Shown: positions 46,656-55,527 of the stretch, in pieces
Numbering within the stretch: position 1 is the first letter of the stretch
Layout: every line of letters starts with the position of its first letter
Assembly: GCF_001816165.1 (NCBI RefSeq)
Contig: NZ_MDZC01000112.1
Location: forward strand, 1-64,000
Direction of reading: 5' to 3'
Length of the DNA stretch: 64,000 nt
DNA from: Hymenobacter glacialis
GTDB taxonomy: Bacteria > Bacteroidota > Bacteroidia > Cytophagales > Hymenobacteraceae
The notes under the pieces: generated by a model
Seen by the model: only the letters and a program-made list of their open reading frames with translations
What the model was told of the DNA's origin: nothing
The model's database searches: none
Made by a program: the position numbers and the translations under genes

Positions 46656-46679
46656 AGAGGTAGCGAACGTCAGACTATG

Positions 46680-46696
46680 GTAATTTGCAAAATTAC
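46680..46696 (-). promoter_or_regulatory. -7 box embedded in a dyad, fatty acid hydroxylase gene
   Basis: TAATTTTG on the minus strand (46688-46695) fits TAnnTTTG and is 33 nt before the ATG. It lies inside the dyad GTAATTT-GCA-AAATTAC (46680-46696), which could be an operator covering the promoter or chance in an AT-rich site. Confidence 0.5.
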
Positions 46697-46719
46697 GAGC
46701 CAAGCGGTAATATATCGGC

Positions 46720-47241
46720 TCAGCCCAGGGCGATGCCCGCAGCGGCCAACTGCGCTGCTACAGCCGCAGCCGTGCACGCATCGGCCGGGCAGCGCAGTTG
46801 GGCTTGCTGGTAAAACTGCGTACGTATGCTAAGGGTTTCATGTAGCCACTTTTCGCTGGGGCCACTGGTGGCCAGCAGGGGGCGGCTATTGGTTTCGGCC
46901 GCTGCGGCCAAGCGGGCCGTGAGCACGGCCACCGGCACGTCCAGCCACACGGTAACTCCGCTGTTTTTCAGTACTGTGAGATTGTGATGGAAACAGGGGG
47001 TGCCGCCGCCGGTAGCCAACACCAGCGGCCCCGCCTGGGCGGCAATCTCGCGCAGCGTATCAGCTTCGAGCTGCCGAAAGTAGGCTTCGCCGTGCTGCAG
47101 AAAAATGGCCGAAACCACCTGGCCCGCCCGCGCCACAATCTCGGCGTCGAGGTCCAGGAAGGGCACGCCCAGGTGCTCGGCCAGGGCCCGGCCCAGTGTG
47201 GTTTTGCCCGAGCCGGGCATGCCGATTAAATAGATTTTCAA
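46720..47241 (-). CDS. aroK: shikimate kinase
   Basis: The 173-residue product starts MKIYLIGMPGSGKTTLGRAL (P-loop GMPGSGKT). It has the shikimate-binding DLDAEI motif, FRQLEADTLRE (Arg), and LVLATGGGTPCFHHN (GGG site). It phosphorylates shikimate in the chorismate pathway. Its start lies 3 nt from the stop of the upstream permease gene, so they share a transcript. aroE is elsewhere in the window. Confidence 0.95.
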   Translation of the reverse strand: MKIYLIGMPGSGKTTLGRALAEHLGVPFLDLDAEIVARAGQVVSAIFLQHGEAYFRQLEADTLREIAAQAGPLVLATGGGTPCFHHNLTVLKNSGVTVWLDVPVAVLTARLAAAAETNSRPLLATSGPSEKWLHETLSIRTQFYQQAQLRCPADACTAAAVAAQLAAAGIALG

Positions 47242-47244
47242 GGC

Positions 47245-48303
47245 CTAGCTGAGTTTCACGCGCGGGTCGAGCACGGCATACAACACGTCGACCACAATAT
47301 TTATGACCACAAAAAGGGCAGCTACAAACAGCGTAGCGCCCATCACCACGGGGAAGTCCAGGTTCTCTACGGCCCGCAGCGTCACGGTGCCCAGGCCTTT
47401 CCAGTTGAAGATGTACTCGATGAAAAACGCGCCCGCCATGAGCGACGCCAGCCATCCCGACACCGCTGTTACCACCGGGTTGAGGGCGTTGCGCAGGGCG
47501 TGGTGCAGCACGGTGGCCCGCCGGCTCAGGCCCTTGGCCCGCGCCGTGCGGATGTAGTCCTGGCTCAGTACGTCGAGCATGCTGGAGCGCGTGAGCTGCG
47601 TGATAATAGCCAATGGCCTAATGCCCAATGCAATGGCCGGCAGCAGTAGGTTGCGTAGCACCAAGTGGCTCTCGCCCGTAAACGGGTCGGTTTCGTAAAG
47701 CTGGCCGGTAAGACTAAGGCCCGTCCAGTGGCTCCAGTAGAAGCCGAATGTGACGGCAATGACGATGGCGGCCACAAACGACGGCACCGAAATGCCCAGC
47801 ACCGAGGTGGTTACCAGCGTGCGGTCGAGCACGGACTGGGGCCGCAGCGCCGCCGCCACCCCAAACGCCACGCCCCCCGCACTGGCAATGAGCATGGCGG
47901 CCAGCGCCAGCCACATGGTGCCGGGGAAATAGTCGAGCAGGATGCTCAGCACGTCTTTGTTGCTTTGGAAAGAGCGGCGCAGGTACGGCGTTTTCAGCAC
48001 CAGCGCCTGGCTGCCCAGCGGCAGCAGCGCCACGCCGCCGTAGCGCGCCTGGCCGGCCGAGTCGCGCGGGTGCAGGCCCAGCGGCGACACGTCGTTGAGG
48101 TAGCCCGCCAGGCGGGCGGGCAGCGGTTTGTCCAGGCCGAGGTCGGCGGTAATGGCGGCTTTGGTGGCCAAGTCGGAGCGCTGACCGGCCAGCAGGGCGG
48201 CCGGGTCGCCGGGCAGCACGTTGAACAGCAGGAACACCGTGCAGGCCACTCCCACCAACACCAGCAGGCCCTGAGCCAGGCGACGTAAGATAAAAGAGAG
48301 CAT
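47245..48303 (-). CDS. Dpp/Opp-type ABC transporter permease
   Basis: The 352-residue inner-membrane permease starts at MLSFILRRLAQGLLVLVGVA. It has six predicted spans; the DppB/OppB N-terminus (FNVLPGDPA) is clear, as is the coupling loop YIRTARAKGLSRRATVLHHA. The C-terminal FFIEYIFNWKGLGTVTLRAV then LDFPVVMGATLFVAAL is typical. It normally pairs with a DppC-type permease, two ATPases and a binding protein to import peptides or nickel. None of these is in the window, so it works with subunits encoded elsewhere. Confidence 0.92.
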   Translation of the reverse strand: MLSFILRRLAQGLLVLVGVACTVFLLFNVLPGDPAALLAGQRSDLATKAAITADLGLDKPLPARLAGYLNDVSPLGLHPRDSAGQARYGGVALLPLGSQALVLKTPYLRRSFQSNKDVLSILLDYFPGTMWLALAAMLIASAGGVAFGVAAALRPQSVLDRTLVTTSVLGISVPSFVAAIVIAVTFGFYWSHWTGLSLTGQLYETDPFTGESHLVLRNLLLPAIALGIRPLAIITQLTRSSMLDVLSQDYIRTARAKGLSRRATVLHHALRNALNPVVTAVSGWLASLMAGAFFIEYIFNWKGLGTVTLRAVENLDFPVVMGATLFVAALFVVINIVVDVLYAVLDPRVKLS

Positions 48304-48482
48304 GGGGGGAGCGAGGTAGTCGGCCAGAAAGGTACGGCTTGCCAGGTGCCAGGGCATCATGCAGAGCCTGGCGAAGCCTGTTCGCTGCGTTAGTAAGTCG
48401 TTTTACTGGTGCGGCAGAGAGGCTCCGGCAAGCGGACGCCCGATGGGCGTGACGTTCTGGTTTTGCCTGTTCGGAGGTCTTC

Positions 48483-49760
48483 TTAGAAGGTGCGAGCCAG
48501 GGCTTTGTCTACCTCAAACAGTTCAGGGATGTCGTGGTAATGGTACTTGGCCTGCACCACGCCATTGCTCAGAAGAACCAAGCCGGGATTGGAGCGAATG
48601 ATGGACTTGAGCACTGTGGCGTCGGCAAAGTAATAGGGGCCGGGCAGGTTCACGTCGTGCCGAAACGCATCAAACTTGGCCGGGCTGGTGCTGGTGATGG
48701 TGAGCGCCGTGATGTTTTTGCGCGACTTGGCAGTGGCCGTCATCAGGGCATTGATGGCGACAAACCGGTCGCGGTCGGTCTTGTTGGTGTTTTGCACAAT
48801 GAGCACCAACTTGTTGCCCTTGAGCAAGTCGCCGGTGTAGGAATTGCCGTTTACGTCCGAAACTTCAAAGTCGGTGATGACCGGCAGCGACTTCTCCGGG
48901 TTCAGCACCGTCATGGCCTGGTACTGCCAGGTGGTGTCGGTGGGGTATTGCTCAAATTCCTTGGTTTCACCGTTGCGCGTCATGGTGTAGCGGTAGCGGG
49001 CGGGCTCAGCAGGCTTCATGAGCTTGCCAATATCGTTGCCCACTTTATAGGGCAGAAAGTCGAAATAGGGGAGGTGGCCCAGCGCCCGCACCCCAATGCC
49101 AATGGCAATGGCCGAGACGAACGTCATGGTCATAATGCCCTGCGTGCCCTGCACGTAGGCATGCCGCAAAAACCGCTGATTGAAAAACACCACGGCCCAC
49201 AGCACCATCAGAAACACGTCCTTGGCGAAGGACGTCCAAGGCGTGAGCTTGATAAAGTCACCGAAGCAGCCGCAATCGGTTACCTTATTGAAGGCCGCCG
49301 AATAGAAGGTGAGGAAGGTGAAAAACACCAGCAGCCCCAGCAGCACCCACATCACGTAGCGCATGTGCCAGCGCAGGAGCAGGGCCACGCCCAAAATCAC
49401 CTCCATGGAGCTGAGCAGGATGGAGAGCGTGCGCGCGATGCCCTTAAAATAGAGGAAGAAGGAGCCGAAATCGACAGCAAACACTTCGAAATATTCCTCC
49501 AGCTTAATAGCCGTGCCCACTGGGTCGTTCAGCTTGATAAGACCGGAAAAAACAAACAACGCCCCCAGCAAAAACCACGATACGCGGGTGATGGTGCGAA
49601 GCAGGTGCGGCGTCGGCGCGTTCTGGTACTGGAAATTGGAGTTGGCATAAGACAAAGTAAGCCCGTACCAAACGGCTAGGCAACGCGCAAAGTTTGGTTT
49701 AAGATAAGGAGGGTTGGCAGCCCGGTTCTGCTGCACGTGCCGAAGCAGGCCCGTCTGCAT
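48483..49760 (-). CDS. BT_3928-like DoxX/MauE-type membrane protein
   Basis: The 425-residue product has a membrane-bound N-terminal half of DoxX/MauE type: RVSWFLLGALFVFSGLIKLN with DPVGTAIKLEEYFEVF, then MEVILGVALLLRWHMRYVMW. A CGCFGD motif (NKVTDCGCFGDFIKLTPW) could be a redox-active cysteine pair. The C-terminal third (ITDFEVSDVNGNSYTGDLLK, then VLIVQNTNK) has a thioredoxin-like look but lacks a CxxC. It may be a quinone- or thiol-redox membrane protein; the role is unknown. The start at 49760 is uncertain because the first ~50 residues are unlike homologues. It follows the DUF1599 gene by 19 nt. Confidence 0.82.
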   Translation of the reverse strand: MQTGLLRHVQQNRAANPPYLKPNFARCLAVWYGLTLSYANSNFQYQNAPTPHLLRTITRVSWFLLGALFVFSGLIKLNDPVGTAIKLEEYFEVFAVDFGSFFLYFKGIARTLSILLSSMEVILGVALLLRWHMRYVMWVLLGLLVFFTFLTFYSAAFNKVTDCGCFGDFIKLTPWTSFAKDVFLMVLWAVVFFNQRFLRHAYVQGTQGIMTMTFVSAIAIGIGVRALGHLPYFDFLPYKVGNDIGKLMKPAEPARYRYTMTRNGETKEFEQYPTDTTWQYQAMTVLNPEKSLPVITDFEVSDVNGNSYTGDLLKGNKLVLIVQNTNKTDRDRFVAINALMTATAKSRKNITALTITSTSPAKFDAFRHDVNLPGPYYFADATVLKSIIRSNPGLVLLSNGVVQAKYHYHDIPELFEVDKALARTF

Positions 49761-49779
49761 CGGCGGGGGCCGCGCGGTC

Positions 49780-50316
49780 TCAGCCTTCGCCGCGCAAAAT
49801 CAGGGCAAATACGGCGTAGTTCAGCATGTCGCGGTAGCTGCCTTCCACGCTTTCGCTCACCCAGGCATCGCCGCCAATGTCCTCCAGCTGCTTCACGCGG
49901 TGTAGCTTCATCAGAATCAGGTCGGTGATGCTGGCCACGCGCATCTGGCGCCAGGCTTCGCCGTAGTCGTGGTTTTTGGCCAGCAGCAGGCGGCGGTTTT
50001 CGGCGGCTTCGTGGTCGTAGGCAGCGGCCACGGCCTCGGCACTCATATCCAGCGGGGTACCGGCGGGCAGGTGCAGCTGCATCAGGGCAATGAGGCAGTA
50101 GTTGATAATAGCCACAAACTCCTCGTTCACATCGTCGGCCACCAGTTGCACGCCGGTTTCCTGAATGGTGCGAATGCGGTTGGCTTTGATAAAAATCTGG
50201 TCCGTGACCGACGGCAGGCGCAGAATGCGCCAAGCCGTGCCGTAGTCGTGGGTTTTGGCCAGAAACAGGGTGCGGCAGCGGGCCAGCAGCAGGTCGTAGT
50301 GGTCGGGAGTTTGCAC
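49780..50316 (-). CDS. DUF1599 domain protein
   Basis: The 178-residue product uses GTG 50316 (VQTPDHYDLLLARCRTLFLA). It has two similar halves, each with a KTHDYGTAWRILRLPSVTDQ or KNHDYGEAWRQMRVASITDL motif followed by IKANRIRTIQE or MKLHRVKQLED. This is a duplicated DUF1599 (MazG-like/nucleotide-modification-associated) helical fold. A nucleotide-related role is inferred. The upstream ATG at 50385 would add an unsupported Pro-rich stretch. It is divergent from folP and runs into the BT_3928-like gene. Confidence 0.88.
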   Translation of the reverse strand: MQTPDHYDLLLARCRTLFLAKTHDYGTAWRILRLPSVTDQIFIKANRIRTIQETGVQLVADDVNEEFVAIINYCLIALMQLHLPAGTPLDMSAEAVAAAYDHEAAENRRLLLAKNHDYGEAWRQMRVASITDLILMKLHRVKQLEDIGGDAWVSESVEGSYRDMLNYAVFALILRGEG

Positions 50317-50399
50317 GGTTAGGGCAGGGGAAAGAGGGCAGGGGGGGGGATTGGGATTGTAATCAGGTGCCCATTGCCGCCGCAAGTTCGCTACCGGCT

Positions 50400-51314
50400 A
50401 TGGATATTGAGCCCTTATTCTACCTGGCCACGCCCATGCCCTCCTATTTGCCCACCCTCTTGCCCTCCTGCCCCAATTCGCTCCTCAGCCCCCACGGCCG
50501 GTTGCTCAGTCTGCACCAGCCGCAGGTGATGGGCATCCTCAACCTCACGCCCGACTCGTTTTTTGCCGGCAGCCGCGTGGCTTCGGAACAAGACCTGCTG
50601 GCGCGCGCCGCCGCCATGCTGGCCGCCGGAGCCGCCGTGCTCGACCTGGGCGCCTACAGTACCCGCCCCGGCGCCGCCGATATTTCGGAGGCCGAAGAAA
50701 CCCAGCGGCTGCTGCCCGCCGTGCAGGCCCTGCGCCGCGAGTTCCCGCAAGCCTTTCTTTCCGTCGACACCTTTCGGGCCCGCGTGGCCCACGCCGCGGT
50801 GCTGGCCGGCGCCGACATGGTGAACGACGTGGGCGGCGGCACCCTCGACGCGGCCATGTTTGCCACCGTGGGCCGCCTGCGGGCCCCCTACGTGCTGATG
50901 CACCTGCGCGGCACGCCCCAAAACATGGCCCAGCTCACGCACTACGACGAAGACCTGGTGCTCACCCTGTTGCGCCACTTTCGCGACGGCCTTGTGGCCC
51001 TGCGCCGGGCCGGCGTGGTCGATGTGCTGCTCGACCCCGGCTTCGGTTTTGCCAAAACCGCCGCCCAGAGCCACGAGCTGCTGCGCCGCCTGCCCGAGCT
51101 GCAGGCTCTGGGCCGGCCCGTGCTGGTTGGGCTGTCGCGCAAGAAAATGGTGTACGGGCCGCTGGGGCTCAGCCCCGAGGCGGCCCTCAACGGCACCACC
51201 GCCCTGCACATGGTGGCGCTGCAGGGCGGGGCCCGGCTGCTGCGGGCGCACGACGTGGCCGAAGCACATCAAACCATACAATTATTTGCCAATACCTTTT
51301 CAATGGCGGAATAA
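50400..51314 (+). CDS. folP: dihydropteroate synthase
   Basis: The 304-residue TIM-barrel enzyme condenses p-aminobenzoate with 6-hydroxymethyl-dihydropterin pyrophosphate in folate synthesis. Motifs are MGILNLTPDSFF, DLGAYSTRPGA, SVDTFRARVAHAA, VNDVGGG, MHLRGTPQNM, LDPGFGFAKT and GLSRKKMV, all intact. The start is uncertain: ATG 50400 or a second ATG at 50436, since the first ~40 residues are Pro/Leu-rich and unlike the family. cdaA follows on the same strand. Confidence 0.95.
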   Translation: MDIEPLFYLATPMPSYLPTLLPSCPNSLLSPHGRLLSLHQPQVMGILNLTPDSFFAGSRVASEQDLLARAAAMLAAGAAVLDLGAYSTRPGAADISEAEETQRLLPAVQALRREFPQAFLSVDTFRARVAHAAVLAGADMVNDVGGGTLDAAMFATVGRLRAPYVLMHLRGTPQNMAQLTHYDEDLVLTLLRHFRDGLVALRRAGVVDVLLDPGFGFAKTAAQSHELLRRLPELQALGRPVLVGLSRKKMVYGPLGLSPEAALNGTTALHMVALQGGARLLRAHDVAEAHQTIQLFANTFSMAE

Positions 51315-51421
51315 AGGCCGTAATTTGAATTTTGGTAGGCTTGCCGTGCAACGGCCCCACTCCGGAGCGTCTTTTGTACCCACGGCCCCCTGCCTGCCGC
51401 TCTCTTCTTCAGCCCCGCCAT

Positions 51422-52264
51422 ATGTCCGGCCCTTTCCCCATCAATTTCCTGCATTTCGGCTGGATTGACGCGGCCGATGTGTTTTTGGTTACCATCCTGC
51501 TCTACCAGCTCTACAAGCTGCTGCGCGGGTCGGTGGCCCTGAATGTGGCCCTGGGCCTGGTGTCCGTCTACCTGCTCTACCTCGTGGTGAAAGCCACCGG
51601 CATGGAGCTGCTCACCAAAATTCTGGGGCAGTTTATGAGCGTGGGCGTGCTGGCCAGCATCATTCTGTTTCAGCAGGAAATCCGGCGGTTTCTGCTGAGC
51701 GTGGGCAAGGCCACGGCCCTGGAACGGGTGCGCGGCTGGAAGTGGGGCCGCCCCGCCCCGGCCACGCCCCTATCTGTAGGGCCTTTCGTGGAAGCCGCCA
51801 AAAGCCTTTCCAACAAGTTTACCGGGGCCCTCATCTGCTTTGCCCAGGCTTCCGACCTCAGCCCGTATGCCGAGTCCGGCGACCGGCTCGACGCTGAAAT
51901 CAGCAAACGGCTGCTGCTTTCCATTTTCAATAAAACCAGCCCCCTGCACGACGGCGCCGTGATTGTAGCCAACGGCCGCATTCAGGCTGCCCGCTGCATA
52001 CTGCCCGTGAGCGAAAACCCCGACGTGCCTGCCTCGCTTGGCCTGCGTCACCGGGCCGCCATCGGCCTGAGCGAAGTAACCGACGCGGTGGTGCTGGTGG
52101 TGAGCGAAGAAACCGGCGCCATGAGCTTGGTGTATCATGGCGCAGTATATCGCAACCTGGCCACCGCCGAGCTGCGCAACCGTCTCAATGAGTGGCTACT
52201 AAGTAACGGTGCCAGCCGCTCGGCTGCCAACTCCGGCAGTCCGGTAGGCGTGAAAGCGGCCTGA
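51422..52264 (+). CDS. cdaA: diadenylate cyclase CdaA
   Basis: The 280-residue product starts at MSGPFPINFLHFGWIDAADV. Three N-terminal membrane helices (~15-95) are followed by a DisA_N domain with catalytic LHDGAVIV and RHR (LGLRHRAAIGLSEV). It makes cyclic di-AMP from two ATP; the messenger controls potassium/osmolyte balance and wall stress responses. It lies 107 nt after folP and is part of the cluster common in Bacteroidota. No CdaR/GlmM partner is adjacent. The upstream extension to 51332 overlaps no conserved sequence. Confidence 0.95.
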   Translation: MSGPFPINFLHFGWIDAADVFLVTILLYQLYKLLRGSVALNVALGLVSVYLLYLVVKATGMELLTKILGQFMSVGVLASIILFQQEIRRFLLSVGKATALERVRGWKWGRPAPATPLSVGPFVEAAKSLSNKFTGALICFAQASDLSPYAESGDRLDAEISKRLLLSIFNKTSPLHDGAVIVANGRIQAARCILPVSENPDVPASLGLRHRAAIGLSEVTDAVVLVVSEETGAMSLVYHGAVYRNLATAELRNRLNEWLLSNGASRSAANSGSPVGVKAA

Positions 52265-52391
52265 GCAGTGCAGCGGCAGTGATGCGACGACTACGGCCGG
52301 TGGGCGCCATCTGCACCCGGCTGTAACCCTGCCCGAGGAGCTTCGTTTAAGCTAATGTAATTAGTTTGAAGCTTCCAATAAATTTAGTTAT

Positions 52392-52754
52392 ATGAAAATC
52401 TCAGTTGACGCAGGCCAGGACAAAGGCTTCCTGCCCGACGGCCGCCATACGGTCGAAATCACCGCTATCGAGGAAGGCAGCAGCGAGCACCAGAACGTGC
52501 CCTTCTTCGCCGCTCGCATGGAAAGCGAAGACGGCTATGTGTCGCAGCGCTTTTACAATTCCGAGGCCGGCCACCCCATCATCCTGCAGCTGTACTCGGC
52601 CGTGGGCATCAAGCCCGAAGAAGGCAAAGACCTCGACACCAAGCAGCTCATTGGTAAGCGCCTGTCGGTAGAAGTGAGCGACCATTCCTACGCCGACCCC
52701 GTGAGCGGCAACGAGCGCAGCGTGCGCCAAGCTACGGGCTTCAAAGCCCTTTAA
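52392..52754 (+). CDS. small soluble protein of unknown function
   Basis: The 120-residue product starts MKISVDAGQDKGFLPDGRHT. It is acidic, has no signal or membrane segment, and looks like a small beta-rich fold (HTVEITAIEEGSSEHQNVPF, FFAARMESEDGYVSQRFYNS). The end (GKRLSVEVSDHSYADPVSGN) vaguely recalls single-stranded DNA-binding or phage DUF669-type proteins, but I cannot support this. A near-consensus -7 (TTAGTTTG) lies ~25 nt upstream. A long inverted repeat follows. Confidence 0.7.
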   Translation: MKISVDAGQDKGFLPDGRHTVEITAIEEGSSEHQNVPFFAARMESEDGYVSQRFYNSEAGHPIILQLYSAVGIKPEEGKDLDTKQLIGKRLSVEVSDHSYADPVSGNERSVRQATGFKAL

Positions 52755-52785
52755 GTACGAATGCAGCGGTAAGCGTATGCTCTGG

Positions 52786-52871
52786 TCTGACCGCCCTAGG
52801 CGGTCTGACCGGTCGTCGTCAGACCGAAATTGCTGGTGCTTCAACCGGTCAGACCGCCCAGGGCGGTCAGA
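52786..52871. repeat. long inverted repeat made of two palindromic GACCGCC elements
   Basis: Left arm 52786-52813 and right arm 52844-52871 are reverse complements at 27 of 28 positions, with a 30-nt loop. Each arm is itself nearly palindromic (ACCGCC...GGCGGT). The unit resembles a REP/REPIN-type element. A separate terminator follows at 52936. Confidence 0.8.
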
Positions 52872-52935
52872 TCAGCAGGCCCGAATCGAATACGGTTACT
52901 GCTGCGCCAGCACTTAGCACCGATGCCGACAAGGC

Positions 52936-52975
52936 CAAAAAAAGCCGCTGCCTTATACAGGCAGCGGCTTTTTTG
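52936..52975. terminator. kbl terminator
   Basis: AAAAAAAGCCGCTGCC and GGCAGCGGCTTTTTT form a stem with a short loop, 22 nt past the kbl stop on the minus strand. It also faces the convergent 52392-52754 gene. Confidence 0.9.
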
Positions 52976-52997
52976 CGTTTGAATATTCGAGCGGAAA

Positions 52998-54251
52998 TCA
53001 GGGTGTGTTCGTCACCGCTTGCTCGCCGCGGGGCGCGGCAGCCGCGGCGCCAGCCTCCTTCAGCGTACCCAGTTCCTGGCCCACGGCGATGAAGGCGGCA
53101 ATGGCCTTGTCGAGGTGCGCGCGGGTGTGGCCGGCGCTCAGCTGCACCCGGATGCGGGCCTGGCCCTGCGGCACCACGGGGTAGTAGAAGCCCACCACGT
53201 AAATGCCCTTATCCAGCATTTTAGCCGCGAATTCCTGGGCCAGCTTGGCGTCATAGAGCATCACGGGCACGATGGGGTGCTGGCCGGGCCGGATGTCGAA
53301 GCCGGCGGCCGTCATCTTCTCCCGGAAGTAGGTCGTATTTTCTTCGAGTTGGTCGCGCAGGGCGGTGCTCTCCGTGAGCAGCTGCAGTACGCGCAGCGAC
53401 GCGCCCACAATGGCCGGGGCCAGCGTATTGGAGAACAGATACGGGCGGCTGCGCTGGCGCAACATGTCGATGATTTCCTTGCGACCCGAGGTGAAGCCGC
53501 CCATGGCGCCGCCCAGAGCCTTGCCCAGCGTACCGGTGATGATGTCGACGCGGCCCATCACGTTGCGCAGCTCGTGGGTGCCGCGGCCGGTTTTGCCCAG
53601 GAAACCGCTGCTGTGGCACTCATCCACCATCACCAGGGCCTGGTACTTGTCGGCGAGGTCGCAGATGAGGTCGAGCCGGGCAATGGTGCCGTCCATGGAG
53701 AACGAGCCGTCGGTGACGATGATGCGGTGGCGCGAGCCCTTGGCCTGGGCGTCCTGGAGCTGCTTTTCCAGGTCGGCCATGTCGTTGTGCTGGTAGCGGT
53801 AGCGCTGGGCCTTGCATAGGCGCACGCCGTCGATGATGCTGGCGTGGTTCAGGGCATCGGAAATAATGGCGTCCTGCTCATTGAACAGGGGCTCGAACAC
53901 GCCCCCGTTGGCGTCGAAAGCCGCGGCATAGAGAATGGTGTCCTCGGTGCCCAGAAACTCGGCCAGCTTCTTTTCCAGCTCTTTGTGAATGTCCTGGGTG
54001 CCGCAGATGAAGCGCACCGACGACAGGCCATAACCGTGCGAGTCGATGGCGGCTTTGGCGGCAGCAATAACCTCGGGGTGCGAGCTCAGGCCCAGGTAGT
54101 TGTTGGCGCAAAAGTTCAGCACTTCGCCGGCCTCGTCGGTTTCAATCTCGGCGCCCTGGGGCGAGGTAATGATGCGCTCCTTCTTGAAAAGGCCGGCATC
54201 CTTTATTTCCTGAAGCTGCTGCGTAAGGTCGGGCTGGAGAGTGGCGTACAT
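52998..54251 (-). CDS. kbl: glycine C-acetyltransferase (2-amino-3-ketobutyrate CoA ligase)
   Basis: The 417-residue PLP enzyme of the alpha-oxoamine synthase family closely resembles E. coli Kbl over its length. Motifs are [74 protein letters not shown] and the PLP-Lys site [17 protein letters not shown]. It cleaves 2-amino-3-ketobutyrate with CoA to glycine and acetyl-CoA, the second step of threonine breakdown. The first-step enzyme, tdh, is 1.4 kb away on the opposite strand. About 20 extra Ala-rich residues end the protein. Confidence 0.96.
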   Translation of the reverse strand: MYATLQPDLTQQLQEIKDAGLFKKERIITSPQGAEIETDEAGEVLNFCANNYLGLSSHPEVIAAAKAAIDSHGYGLSSVRFICGTQDIHKELEKKLAEFLGTEDTILYAAAFDANGGVFEPLFNEQDAIISDALNHASIIDGVRLCKAQRYRYQHNDMADLEKQLQDAQAKGSRHRIIVTDGSFSMDGTIARLDLICDLADKYQALVMVDECHSSGFLGKTGRGTHELRNVMGRVDIITGTLGKALGGAMGGFTSGRKEIIDMLRQRSRPYLFSNTLAPAIVGASLRVLQLLTESTALRDQLEENTTYFREKMTAAGFDIRPGQHPIVPVMLYDAKLAQEFAAKMLDKGIYVVGFYYPVVPQGQARIRVQLSAGHTRAHLDKAIAAFIAVGQELGTLKEAGAAAAAPRGEQAVTNTP

Positions 54252-54283
54252 AAGTCGGTGGGAAGTGGTGAGAAGTAGTGAGG

Positions 54284-54291
54284 CAAAATTA
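54284..54291 (-). promoter_or_regulatory. -7 box for kbl
   Basis: TAATTTTG on the minus strand fits TAnnTTTG, 32 nt before the kbl ATG. No TTG at -33. Confidence 0.5.
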
Positions 54292-54325
54292 CGCCGGTTT
54301 ATGGCGTTAAATTTTGGTAACGGTT

Positions 54326-54409
54326 ATGCTGCGCGAAGTCGAAGCATCTCTACCGCGGTAGTAAAATTGATTAACGGTACGGTAGAGATGCTTCAACTTC
54401 GCGCAGCAT
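54326..54409. repeat. palindromic repeat, copy 1
   Basis: Arms 54326-54355 and 54380-54409 are reverse complements at 29 of 30 positions, around a 24-nt AT-rich loop. Arm core is AGCATCTCTACCG and its complement CGGTAGAGATGCT. The same core recurs at 57651-57828 and 62345-62440. It lies past the patatin stop. Confidence 0.85.
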
Positions 54410-54430
54410 GACTGTTCTTTCTACTAGACT

Positions 54431-55522
54431 TTATTTCGGCTGCCGTGCCATAAACGCCTTCACGCCCTCGCGCCCGCTGTCCATCAGCGCCTTTTTCTCC
54501 GCGTCGGTCACCCGCTTTATTTTGGGGCTCAAGCCTAAAAAGTTGATGCTCACGGTGCGTTTCCAATCCCGTGGCTGCACGGGATTGAGGTTTTCAAGGG
54601 CCACCGTGTAGAGGGCTCCTATGTAGGTGTCAAGGTCCTGGATGTCGTAGGCTGCCAGCTGGCGGCGGCCGGTGGTGGCCGTATCCATCGGAATCTGCTC
54701 GGCGCGGTCAAGGCGCAGGCCCAGGGTTTCGGGGTTGAACACGTTGCCGCTGGCATCGGGCGCGGCGGCGGTGCCGGCGGGCAGGTAGCGCGGCTTGTCG
54801 AACATATCGACGGGGTAATTGGCCAGCAGACCGCCATCGACGAGCACCTGCACGGGCTGGCCGGGCGTGGGCGTGCCCGTGATGACGTTGTTCTGCGCAT
54901 CGAGCAGCACGGCCCGGAAATACAGCGGAATGCTCATGCTGATGCGCACGGCGTCGGCCACGCGCATGGCGGGTGTGGTTTCGTGGCTGAATACCTGCAC
55001 GCGCTGGGTGGTGAGGTTGGTGCCGGTGGTGTAGAGGTCGCGGAAGCGGGCTGGCTGGGCCTGGGCCAGCGCGTGCAGCTCGCCCAGCGTCAGGTTGGGC
55101 TGCTTGGTTTTGCGGGCCACCAGCTCGCTGAGATAGGTGGCAAACTCGTCGCCCCGGTACCAGCCGTACTCTTTTAGCAGCCGGTGGCTACCACCGAAAA
55201 AGATGAAGCGGCCGTCGTTGAGGCGCTGCACGGGCGTGGCGTTCACCACCGCAACAATCTCGCTGGCCGAGTAGCCCACTGCCAGCAGTGCCGCCTGAAT
55301 GGCGCCTGCCGAGGTGCCGCCCACCCGCGTGATGCCTTGCAAAATACCTTGCTGCTCCAGCTCCTGCAGGGCGCCACCGTAGGCAATACCGCGAATACCG
55401 CCGCCTTCCATCACCAGGTTGCGGTAGCGGGGTGAGCCAGGAGCTGGCTGGGCACTGGCCGGGCTTCCCGCCAGCAGTGCCCATAAACTGATAAAACTTA
55501 TTAAAAAAGCGCGCTTGTACAT
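54431..55522 (-). CDS. patatin-like phospholipase, exported
   Basis: The 363-residue product starts at MYKRAFLISFISLWALLAGS with a signal peptide ending near ASAQPA. The patatin domain has the oxyanion loop NLVMEGGGIRGIAYGGAL, nucleophile Ser in VGGTSAGAIQAALL and catalytic Asp in VLVDGGLLANYP. These are the complete Ser-Asp dyad motifs of bacterial lipid acyl hydrolases. It is probably periplasmic or outer-membrane-associated. A -7 box ends only 5 nt before the ATG. The frame is open upstream to 55687, but the signal peptide and promoter place the start here. Confidence 0.92.
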   Translation of the reverse strand: MYKRAFLISFISLWALLAGSPASAQPAPGSPRYRNLVMEGGGIRGIAYGGALQELEQQGILQGITRVGGTSAGAIQAALLAVGYSASEIVAVVNATPVQRLNDGRFIFFGGSHRLLKEYGWYRGDEFATYLSELVARKTKQPNLTLGELHALAQAQPARFRDLYTTGTNLTTQRVQVFSHETTPAMRVADAVRISMSIPLYFRAVLLDAQNNVITGTPTPGQPVQVLVDGGLLANYPVDMFDKPRYLPAGTAAAPDASGNVFNPETLGLRLDRAEQIPMDTATTGRRQLAAYDIQDLDTYIGALYTVALENLNPVQPRDWKRTVSINFLGLSPKIKRVTDAEKKALMDSGREGVKAFMARQPK

Positions 55523-55527
55523 GAAGC

